The notes under the pieces were generated by a model. The model made no database searches and had not been told where the DNA came from. It saw only the letters and a list, made by a program, of their open reading frames with translations. Of a stretch of 11,912 nucleotides of DNA, positions 1-5,695 are shown one piece after another. This DNA comes from Marinoscillum sp964351885 (GTDB taxonomy: Bacteria > Bacteroidota > Bacteroidia > Cytophagales > Cyclobacteriaceae). Position 1 is the stretch's first letter, and each line of letters begins with the position of its first letter. Made by a program: the position numbers and the translations under genes. Location: assembly GCA_964351885.1 (NCBI GenBank), contig CAYGPP010000128.1, positions 1-11,912 of the forward strand, read 5' to 3'.

Positions 1-79
1 TGTCACAAATCTAAGTCGAGTTTGTCTTTACTGATAACCACGGGGAGAAGTGCTCTCCGATTAAAAGTAAAACATCTCA

Positions 80-856
80 ATGGTAGTCATTATTTCATTC
101 TTTATAGCGCATTGGTATTTGTCGCTATTTTTCCAGACGTTCTTCCTGCATCGTTACTCGGCTCACAAGGCTTTCACGATGAGTCCATTCATGGAAAAAG
201 TCTTTTTCGTATTAACATGGTTTTTTCAAGGCTCCAATTATCTCAGCGCCTATGGTTACGGAGTGATGCACAGAATGCATCATGCATTTGCCGATACTGA
301 AAACGATCCGCATTCGCCGAAGTACGATGAGACTCTTTTCAAAATGATGTGGAAGACGAAAACAATCTATTCAGACATCACTGCTGAAAAAGTGGAGGTT
401 GATGCAAGATTCACAGAAGGTGTTCCTAAATGGACTGCATTCGACAAATTTGCAAGATCTTGGGTGTCAAGATTATTCTGGGGAGGAGTATACTTCGCAG
501 TTTATTGGTTCTATGCGGATGCACTTTGGTTGTGGTTACTACTACCTATGCAATGGCTGATGAGCCCTATTCACGGAGCTATAATCAACTGGTTTGCTCA
601 CATTTATGGATATAGAAACTTTGAGGTTGGGGATACATCCAGAAATTTTCTTCCTTTCGATTTTTTGATGATGGGAGAGAGCTATCACAATAATCACCAC
701 AAGCACGGATCTAGACCAAACTTTGGGGGAGTGAGATGGCATGAAATCGATCCGACTTATCAAGTGATTAAAGTCTTGAATTTCTTTGGTGTCATCCAGA
801 TGGCAAAGCAGAAGTCATTTAGGATGAGTAGAAAAGAGCTTAAAAAAGCTGCATAA
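80..856 (+). CDS. Acyl-CoA (fatty acid) desaturase, membrane di-iron type
   Basis: This 258-residue protein probably introduces a cis double bond into a fatty acyl chain (acyl-CoA or acyl-lipid) at the inner membrane and so adjusts membrane fluidity. The three histidine boxes of the membrane desaturase family are all visible: HRYSAH at 24-29, HRMHH at 64-68 and HNNHH at 203-207. The family signature NWFAHIYGYRNF lies at 170-181. Hydrophobic segments at about 3-22, 41-60 and 133-162 fit the usual four-helix topology. The ATG at 80 gives the N-terminus expected for the compact bacterial family, which starts directly with the first helix. No Shine-Dalgarno sequence precedes it, as is normal in Bacteroidota. 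A strong intrinsic terminator begins 21 bp after the stop, so the gene is probably transcribed alone. Substrate and double-bond position cannot be read from the sequence. Confidence 0.93.
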   Translation: MVVIISFFIAHWYLSLFFQTFFLHRYSAHKAFTMSPFMEKVFFVLTWFFQGSNYLSAYGYGVMHRMHHAFADTENDPHSPKYDETLFKMMWKTKTIYSDITAEKVEVDARFTEGVPKWTAFDKFARSWVSRLFWGGVYFAVYWFYADALWLWLLLPMQWLMSPIHGAIINWFAHIYGYRNFEVGDTSRNFLPFDFLMMGESYHNNHHKHGSRPNFGGVRWHEIDPTYQVIKVLNFFGVIQMAKQKSFRMSRKELKKAA

Positions 857-877
857 TCGAATTTATTAAAACATTTT

Positions 878-916
878 GAAGCCTGTTCGTTTGTATTGAT
901 GAACAGGCTTCTTTTT
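878..916 (+). terminator. Intrinsic terminator of the desaturase gene, overlapping the next start codon
   Basis: A perfect 11-bp stem (GAAGCCTGTTC at 878-888, GAACAGGCTTC at 901-911) with a 12-nt loop is followed by five T. It sits 21 bp after the desaturase stop codon. The ATG of the next gene (899-901) straddles the loop and the 3' arm, so any transcript reading through would carry this start codon inside a stable hairpin. Confidence 0.85.
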
Positions 917-1321
917 GCTATGATATTGAATTTATTCTTTTGGTTTGCGCTGTTGGGAGCAGAAGAAACAACCGTAACCGTCACAGGGATAGAATCCGCT
1001 ACTGGGACAATTCAGATTGCATTTTATGATAATGCTGATGAATACCTTGACGAAGTTAAAGTAGCCTGCTCAGCCATAGCAACAGTCACTGAAGATGGTT
1101 CAATCTCTTTTACCATGAATGATTGCCCACAAGGTATCTTTGCGGCGGCATTGTACCATGATGTGAATGGTAATGGGAAAATGGATAAGAATATATTGGG
1201 TATTCCTAAGGAGCCTTATGGGTTTTCGAATAACGTCATGGGAACCTTTGGCGCCCCATCATTTGATAAAGCCAAGTTTGATACGCGTAAAGTGGATAAA
1301 ATAGAAATCGCACTTCGTTAA
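899..1321 (+). CDS. DUF2141 family secreted protein
   Basis: This 140-residue exported protein belongs to the DUF2141 family, whose function is unknown. An N-terminal hydrophobic stretch (about residues 4-21) ending in LLGA is a likely signal peptide. The mature part is a small beta-rich domain with the family's two hallmarks: an aspartate/glycine loop DVNGNGKMD (88-96), which looks like a calcium-binding loop, and GIPKEPYGFSNN (101-112). Two cysteines (57 and 76) could form a disulfide. The ATG at 899 is preferred over an adjacent TTG at 896. A later ATG at 920 is possible, would avoid the terminator hairpin, and would leave a shorter signal peptide without its arginine. The gene converges with the cytochrome gene, whose stop lies only 2 bp away, and no terminator separates them. 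Confidence 0.85.
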   Translation: MNRLLFAMILNLFFWFALLGAEETTVTVTGIESATGTIQIAFYDNADEYLDEVKVACSAIATVTEDGSISFTMNDCPQGIFAAALYHDVNGNGKMDKNILGIPKEPYGFSNNVMGTFGAPSFDKAKFDTRKVDKIEIALR

Positions 1322-1323
1322 TC

Positions 1324-2322
1324 TCAATAAGGATTTTCTAAGAATGAACGAAGGTGCTCCACCTGCTCGTGAGACATTTTCTCAAGAGTATAATGTGGCA
1401 TATACTCTTTATGTCCATATTCGGCATATGTTCCCTTACGTATGATTTGATAGATCGATAAATCCGAATTGTCAGGAATATGCTTCACTAGCCACTTATA
1501 GGTCAAATCATTATTTTCAAAAACCACATCACTCTCACCATTGGGTCTATGACAATGCTGGCATCCAAGTTCGAAAATGGCTTTGCCTAACAGAGGATTG
1601 CCTTCGTGAGGATATCCTTGCTTCTTATCCTCAGGTTGCTTAGCAAAGGTCGCTGGAGACTTTTGTAGGTATTTTGATTTGATCAATGCGATTTTTCCTT
1701 CATTGGTCATTTTCGAGGTTTCGATATTTACCAATTCTTCATCCGAGAAATTCAAGTCTTTCATTTTCAATTGTAGCGACCAGTAGTAAGCCATCACACT
1801 TTCCATTTCCCAATTCTCCAATGGACGACCCTGGGCACAAACTGTAGCGCAGAGGTGGGTAGATTCCTTTAGACTATGCTCGGCCTTCCTGACTAAGTCT
1901 CCATACTTCAGCACATAGTCATCATTATACCAGGTTTCCCTATTGACAATTCCCCAAAAAGTAGAACCCTGTAGATAAGGTACTTTGTTGGCAATCGCAT
2001 AATCCAGACGAGCATCCTGATCGACTTTGAATAGATTTAAATCTTCTCGGCCTACATTGTGGCAGCTCGTACAAGTGTAGTATTTACTCACATACTTAGA
2101 TGATTTCCCATTTGGACCTATGGTTTTACCAAGTTTGATAATTTCCTCACCTCGCTTGATCATCTCTGGTGAGATATTCGCGAGATAGTGATCTGGTCGT
2201 TCTTCACCTAGTTCAGCCAGAAGGTCTGCAACATTAGTGTTAGGATTCGTCTTATTCAGGTTTATGGAAAGCATAGCCGTGCAACACAACACAACAGTGA
2301 ATAATATCGCTATATTTTTCAT
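1324..2322 (-). CDS. Periplasmic diheme cytochrome c
   Basis: A 332-residue exported c-type cytochrome. A signal peptide covers about residues 1-20. Two covalent heme sites are visible: CTSCH at 84-88 and CQHCH at 254-258, each in its own cytochrome c domain. In the second domain MPHY (M308) is the likely distal methionine ligand. In the first domain the segment at 156-182 contains a cysteine pair (C158, C162) followed by WEMESVMAYYW, so the sixth ligand could be a methionine or possibly a cysteine. The arrangement of two monoheme domains resembles SoxX/TsdA-like cytochromes, but the substrate is unknown and I do not assign a reaction. The gene follows the barrel-protein gene with a 4-bp ATGA overlap (2319-2322), so the two are translationally coupled and probably act together. 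Mature location is inferred to be the periplasm. Confidence 0.88.
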   Translation of the reverse strand: MKNIAILFTVVLCCTAMLSINLNKTNPNTNVADLLAELGEERPDHYLANISPEMIKRGEEIIKLGKTIGPNGKSSKYVSKYYTCTSCHNVGREDLNLFKVDQDARLDYAIANKVPYLQGSTFWGIVNRETWYNDDYVLKYGDLVRKAEHSLKESTHLCATVCAQGRPLENWEMESVMAYYWSLQLKMKDLNFSDEELVNIETSKMTNEGKIALIKSKYLQKSPATFAKQPEDKKQGYPHEGNPLLGKAIFELGCQHCHRPNGESDVVFENNDLTYKWLVKHIPDNSDLSIYQIIRKGTYAEYGHKEYMPHYTLEKMSHEQVEHLRSFLENPY

Positions 2323-3173
2323 CTTACTTTCTTTCCTTTAACCTTGAAATCTCTGGTAATATTAAATCCAAAATGGATGTCGCCTTTTCCCCATTTACCT
2401 TGTGTTTCTGCAATGAAAAATTTCTCGATCATTCCTCTGCTATTGCCAAAATGAAGTTGAAAAATGTGACCTTTTGTGTCTATCTGAAATCCTACCGCTA
2501 GCGATTGGTTGAATTCGGGATTGACTTGAGATCCATCGGGTAAATCAGCGGTAGAGGTGGCATAATACTCCACAGATAAGCTCCAGTTTTTTAAGAATTG
2601 ATACTGTCCAGCAAATCCCAGTGACATGATATCATTTTGCTCATCATCGTCTACTAAATTTCGATGTAGGTATGTGGGCATAATTTGAGCGCTAAGTTTT
2701 GGTCCGAATTTCCGGGCTATCAGTACTTGCGACGTGTATGACATCTTCTGCCCAATAGAGAGTTCGATTCCATCAAATCGTTTCAAAGTAGTTAGGGCTG
2801 TGGTACCAAGTAGTGTAATGGTCACAGGCATTGTTTTTTCACCAGTTGATTGCGATAGTAAACGGTATTTTAGGTGACCATCGGCCGTTTTCTCAAAGGT
2901 ACTTCTACCAATTCCCACCATTAGATTATTAGTGATCCCATAGTCTAATCCCATGCGCATTGTGGCATTATCCAAACCCCATACTTCGTATGCGCCCGTA
3001 TTTAGTGTCCCAAATCGATGTGAAATAATGAAGGTCATTACGCCTTCCCGCTTGGTCTCTACCGAATGTCCATTTACGATGCGGGTATCATCAAACGTTT
3101 GATAGGCATAGTTGGTCTGCGCCATTAAGTTGAAGTAACTCAAAAAAAGACAGGCTAATAGAACTGTTCGCAT
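2319..3173 (-). CDS. DUF5777 family outer-membrane beta-barrel protein
   Basis: This 284-residue protein has a clear signal peptide (residues 1-18, cleavage probably after LMA). The mature part consists of alternating amphipathic strands, with many aromatic residues at strand ends and a charged C-terminus, as expected for a beta-barrel. The opening YAYQTFDDTRIVNGHSVET and the segment ISHRFGTLNTGAYEVWGLDNATMRMGLDYG are recognisable as the DUF5777 family of Bacteroidota. Its function is not established. It is the first gene of a two-gene minus-strand operon with the diheme cytochrome, overlapping it by 4 bp. This suggests an outer-membrane partner or a channel for whatever the cytochrome oxidises or reduces, but that is inference. 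Its upstream side faces the inverted-repeat-rich region at 3174-3640. Confidence 0.82.
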   Translation of the reverse strand: MRTVLLACLFLSYFNLMAQTNYAYQTFDDTRIVNGHSVETKREGVMTFIISHRFGTLNTGAYEVWGLDNATMRMGLDYGITNNLMVGIGRSTFEKTADGHLKYRLLSQSTGEKTMPVTITLLGTTALTTLKRFDGIELSIGQKMSYTSQVLIARKFGPKLSAQIMPTYLHRNLVDDDEQNDIMSLGFAGQYQFLKNWSLSVEYYATSTADLPDGSQVNPEFNQSLAVGFQIDTKGHIFQLHFGNSRGMIEKFFIAETQGKWGKGDIHFGFNITRDFKVKGKKVR

Positions 3174-3206
3174 ATTATCGATATTGTTACTTACTCAAGA
3201 TAAGCT

Positions 3207-3328
3207 TTAACCGCAATTATGCAATAGAAGCCTATTGCATAATCAGGGGATTTGAAAATCAGTCAGGTATTTTATGAAAATCTATTTGGTGATTTTCAAA
3301 TGTCTGGACGTTCCGCGGTAGCGGTTAA
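3207..3328. other. Composite inverted-repeat element: outer stem enclosing two long hairpins
   Basis: TTAACCGC (3207-3214) pairs with GCGGTTAA (3321-3328). Between them are two perfect 12-bp hairpins. The first is ATTATGCAATAG/CTATTGCATAAT (3216-3227 with 3232-3243, 4-nt loop). The second is ATTTGAAAATCA/TGATTTTCAAAT (3250-3261 with 3290-3301, 28-nt loop), whose loop has its own ATTTT/AAAAT mini-stem (3269-3273 with 3277-3281). The whole could fold as a three-way junction in RNA or single-stranded DNA. A competing local stem CCGC/GCGG exists at 3313-3324. Neither hairpin has a T-tract on either strand, so they are not ordinary terminators. Function is unknown. Confidence 0.6.
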
Positions 3329-3331
3329 CTC

Positions 3332-3387
3332 TGATAAAATGCTGGGAATAGCATTTTCGTCAATTATTCATTTTTCTAATGAATAAT
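3332..3387. repeat. Two further adjacent perfect hairpins
   Basis: AAAATGCT/AGCATTTT (3336-3343 with 3350-3357, 6-nt loop) is extended by TGA/TCA (3332-3334 with 3360-3362). It is followed directly by ATTATTCATT/AATGAATAAT (3363-3372 with 3378-3387, 5-nt loop). The first has A4 and T4 flanks that could act as a weak bidirectional terminator; the second has no T-tract. They continue the series of stems that starts at 3207. Confidence 0.55.
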
Positions 3388-3432
3388 CTGGGTTTAATTC
3401 TTGAGAGAATCTCTGCTTTCTTAATGACCTTA

Positions 3433-3545
3433 AGTGATCATGCTATTATTTATGAACGAGAGATAAGATCAGCTGGCCATAATTTTCAAGTTTGTTGTTA
3501 GTTGGTAGCCTTAAAATCTTGCAAGCACCGATCTAAATGATCACT
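3433..3545. repeat. Widely spaced 9-bp inverted repeat with TGATCA cores
   Basis: AGTGATCAT (3433-3441) is the exact reverse complement of ATGATCACT (3537-3545). A second nested pair, AGATC (3466-3470) with GATCT (3530-3534), lies inside. The two TGATCA cores could be regulator half-sites 103 bp apart, or the pairs could close a structured RNA domain. The promoter of the next gene starts 39 bp further on. Confidence 0.45.
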
Positions 3546-3583
3546 GTTTTGAAAAAAAGGAAAGATTCGCTGGTTATTATGAC

Positions 3584-3611
3584 TTGATAAAATTTTGAAA
3601 GCATATTTTTG
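3584..3611 (+). promoter_or_regulatory. Bacteroidota-type promoter for the signalling cluster
   Basis: TTG (3584-3586) and a perfect TAnnTTTG box, TATTTTTG (3604-3611), are separated by 17 bp, within the 17-23 bp range known for Flavobacterium promoters. Transcription would begin near 3617, leaving a leader of about 24 nt before the ATG at 3641. Confidence 0.6.
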
Positions 3612-3640
3612 TTGTCCGAAATAAAACCAACCACCCTTAG

Positions 3641-3835
3641 ATGCAGACTCTCAGTAGAATCGTTTATTTTTCTTCCATTTTCATCACGCTGATGTCCATC
3701 GTGTTGATGCTCGTCAAGAACGAAATTGGGTATGTGCCAAGCTTTTTGAAAATATTCATGCTGTCATTAATCTTCGTGGTGGGTGGACTGCTCTTTTACA
3801 TTATTGTCAAACATGGCTTAAGATCTGAGGATTAG
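3641..3835 (+). CDS. Small two-helix membrane protein, unknown family
   Basis: A 64-residue protein that I do not recognise. It has two predicted transmembrane helices (about 5-25 and 36-57) joined by a short loop with the charged stretch KNEIG. A basic then acidic tail (KHGLRSED) probably lies on the cytoplasmic side. The gene is credible because a good promoter lies just upstream and its stop codon sits 11 bp before the receiver-kinase gene. The Shine-Dalgarno sequence of that gene overlaps this stop codon, so the two are co-transcribed and probably translationally coupled. The following kinase has no membrane domain, so this protein could be its membrane anchor or signal input. That is inference from position only. 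Confidence 0.65.
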   Translation: MQTLSRIVYFSSIFITLMSIVLMLVKNEIGYVPSFLKIFMLSLIFVVGGLLFYIIVKHGLRSED

Positions 3836-3838
3836 GAG
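3834..3838 (+). promoter_or_regulatory. Shine-Dalgarno sequence AGGAG before the receiver-kinase gene
   Basis: AGGAG overlaps the stop codon TAG of the upstream small gene and lies 8 nt before the ATG at 3847. A clear Shine-Dalgarno is uncommon in Bacteroidota, and none of the other genes here has one this good. It supports the ATG at 3847 and coupling to the upstream gene. Confidence 0.6.
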
Positions 3839-3846
3839 AGGGTGCA

Positions 3847-4827
3847 ATGAGCGAAGCGATTAAGATTCTGTACGTTGATGACGAGAAAGGGAATATTGAT
3901 TATTTCAGATCAGTTTTTAAGAAGGATTATGAAATCCTAACGGCATACTCTGGAGATGAGGCCATGCAATTGCTTATACAAAATCAGGACATTCGAGTGA
4001 TTTTGACTGATCAGCGAATGCCTAAGATGACAGGTGTGGAGTTTCTTAAAAGGTCAATAGCAGTTTCTCGGGAATGTGTGAGAGTCTTGGTGACAGGATA
4101 TGCTGATATGGAAACTGTAGTAAATGCTGTGAATGAAAGCCACATTTTCTACTATATCGCTAAGCCATGGACTTTTGATGAGATGCGGCTAGTGATTAAG
4201 CGAGCAGTAGAGACTTATAATTTGCGGTTGATCAATAGAGAACTGAAAGTAAATGCAGAGCGTGTAGAGAAGGAACGTGCAATTGCTGAATTGGAAAAAT
4301 TACGAAATCAGGTTAACCCGCATTTTCTTTTCAATTGCCTAAATACTCTTCATGCACTTGTGGAGGACAATGATCAAGCGAGAGCATTTGTTAAGAATCT
4401 AGCGAATACATATCGCTTCTTGTTGGATCATAACGAGAGTGAAACTTCTATTTTGTCCGAAATGGAATTTGTCGAGAACTTTATCTTTCTTCAGAAGGTG
4501 AGATTTCAAAATGCCGTAAATTTTACTCATTCCATAACTCAGGAGCATAAAAAGTATAAAGTAGCCAGTGCTTCGCTTCAAATGATGGTGGAGAACATCT
4601 TGAAGCATAATGAAGTGACTAAAGCGAACCCTATTTTCATAGAAATCTTCATTGAAGGAGAGGACGTAGTTGTGAAGAACAATTATCAGCCAAAAGATGC
4701 ATCTCAATACTCTACCGGCATTGGTCAGGAAAATTTGAGAAAAAGACTCGCTTTAATAGTGGATAGAGCACCGGAATTTTCACAGAGAGATGGATTTTAT
4801 GAAGTTAGGATTCCATTGATATTCTAA
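3847..4827 (+). CDS. Receiver-domain / LytS-type histidine kinase hybrid
   Basis: This 326-residue soluble protein has three parts. Residues 5-125 form a receiver domain with the acidic pair D11/D12, phospho-acceptor D55 (in VILTDQRMP), T83 and K106 (AKPW), so it looks fully functional. Residues 127-155 form a charged helix, probably a coiled coil. Residues 155-326 form a LytS/YehU-type kinase (His_kinase family): the histidine H159 lies in NPHFLFN, the ATP-binding N-box is MMVENILKHN (N250), and the glycine box is STGIGQENLRKRL (289-301). No membrane helix or sensor domain is present. This suggests that another kinase phosphorylates the receiver, which then gates autophosphorylation of H159. 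The likely target is the LytTR regulator encoded 31 bp downstream. The upstream 64-residue membrane protein may bring it to the membrane. Confidence 0.9.
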   Translation: MSEAIKILYVDDEKGNIDYFRSVFKKDYEILTAYSGDEAMQLLIQNQDIRVILTDQRMPKMTGVEFLKRSIAVSRECVRVLVTGYADMETVVNAVNESHIFYYIAKPWTFDEMRLVIKRAVETYNLRLINRELKVNAERVEKERAIAELEKLRNQVNPHFLFNCLNTLHALVEDNDQARAFVKNLANTYRFLLDHNESETSILSEMEFVENFIFLQKVRFQNAVNFTHSITQEHKKYKVASASLQMMVENILKHNEVTKANPIFIEIFIEGEDVVVKNNYQPKDASQYSTGIGQENLRKRLALIVDRAPEFSQRDGFYEVRIPLIF

Positions 4828-4838
4828 AAAAGGCTAAC

Positions 4839-4850
4839 TTCTTATAAGAA
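4839..4850. repeat. 12-bp palindrome upstream of the LytTR gene
   Basis: TTCTTATAAGAA is a perfect palindrome between the kinase stop codon and the LytTR start codon, ending 8 nt before the ATG at 4859. It could be an operator or a weak hairpin near the ribosome entry site. It may also be chance in AT-rich DNA. Confidence 0.3.
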
Positions 4851-4858
4851 TAAAGAAT

Positions 4859-5623
4859 ATGTTTTCAGTAGCCATTGTAGAAGATGAGTCTCTAGCAGCA
4901 GAGACATTACAAAAGACCTTGAAGAAGGCAGTTCCAGAAGCGGAAGTTGTCGTGGTTTTGGATAGTATAAAAAATGCGATGGCGTGGTTTGAAAATAATT
5001 CAGTTGATTTGATCCTTTCAGATATTGAATTAGGTGACGGCTTGAGTTTTGAGATTTTTAAACATGTGGCCAAATCTATTCCTATTATAATCATCACCGC
5101 GTATGATCAATATGCCATAACCGCGTTCAAGCAAAATAGTATTGATTACTTATTGAAGCCAGTGGATAGAGATGAGTTGCAGGGTGCGGTAGAAAAGTTT
5201 CAAAATTTGAAAATAAAGGGAGAAGTGGTAGATATGACTAATGTCTTGGAAGCACTTCAGCCATTAGTCACAAGGTCTTTTCAAGAGCGATTTTTGGTTT
5301 CTCTAGGCGATAAGATTCATTCGATTCCCGTAACAGAGGTTTCCTATTTTTTCAGTGAAGATCGTTACACATTTCTAGTAACAAAGAAGGGCAAACAGCA
5401 TATCATCAACATGAATCTTGGAGATTTGGAGGGAGCGTTAGACCCTAAACGATTTTTCAGAATCAATAGAAAATTCATAATCTCATACGAGAGTATTAAC
5501 AATATGATCGCTTACTCCAAGAGTAGAGTGAAGATCGAATTGGTGCCTCCGGCACCAAATGCTATGGATGTGATTGTGAGCGTAGAGCGGTCTGGATCAT
5601 TCAAAAAATGGCTTAACGATTAA
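4859..5623 (+). CDS. LytTR-family response regulator (LytR/AlgR type)
   Basis: A 254-residue response regulator. The receiver (about 2-120) has E8/D9, phospho-acceptor D55 in LILSDIELGDG, T80 and K100-P101. The C-terminal LytTR DNA-binding domain (about 142-252) has the family segment RFFRINRKFIISYESI (198-213) and ends with SVERSGSFKKWL. It should bind DNA as a dimer on paired direct repeats and control transcription once phosphorylated by a LytS-type kinase. The gene lies 31 bp after the receiver-kinase hybrid and is surely its partner. The gap contains a short palindrome and no promoter that I recognise, so it probably shares the upstream transcript. Target genes are unknown. egtB starts 72 bp downstream, so a regulatory link to ergothioneine genes is possible but unproven. 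Confidence 0.93.
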   Translation: MFSVAIVEDESLAAETLQKTLKKAVPEAEVVVVLDSIKNAMAWFENNSVDLILSDIELGDGLSFEIFKHVAKSIPIIIITAYDQYAITAFKQNSIDYLLKPVDRDELQGAVEKFQNLKIKGEVVDMTNVLEALQPLVTRSFQERFLVSLGDKIHSIPVTEVSYFFSEDRYTFLVTKKGKQHIINMNLGDLEGALDPKRFFRINRKFIISYESINNMIAYSKSRVKIELVPPAPNAMDVIVSVERSGSFKKWLND

Positions 5624-5695
5624 AGTCTAATTCATCTTGAACCATAAGGATATTAGAAGCGTTTACAATATTTATCAGACCAATACCTAGTCTTT

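Larger units (their letters stand above)
3174..3640. other. 467-bp divergent intergenic region with dense inverted repeats
   Basis: No plausible coding sequence is present. The left 215 bp hold an outer stem, two hairpins inside it and two hairpins after it (3207-3387). The middle holds a widely spaced inverted repeat (3433-3545). The right end holds a good promoter for the signalling cluster (3584-3611). I found no convincing promoter for the minus-strand DUF5777 gene. Confidence 0.8.

Noticed and set aside
22..300. Open frame of 92 codons overlapping the desaturase start
   Set aside because: It overlaps the well-supported desaturase in another frame and has no recognisable domain.
3216..3301. 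Rho-independent terminators
   Set aside because: The two hairpins have no T-tract on either strand and no gene ends nearby.
3207..3328. Integron attC site
   Set aside because: The inverted core resembles an attC layout, but GTTAACT does not fit GTTRRRY, and there is no integrase, cassette array or second copy.
3174..3640. MITE or insertion-sequence remnant
   Set aside because: No terminal inverted repeats with flanking target duplication and no transposase fragment were found. The stems are different sequences, not copies.
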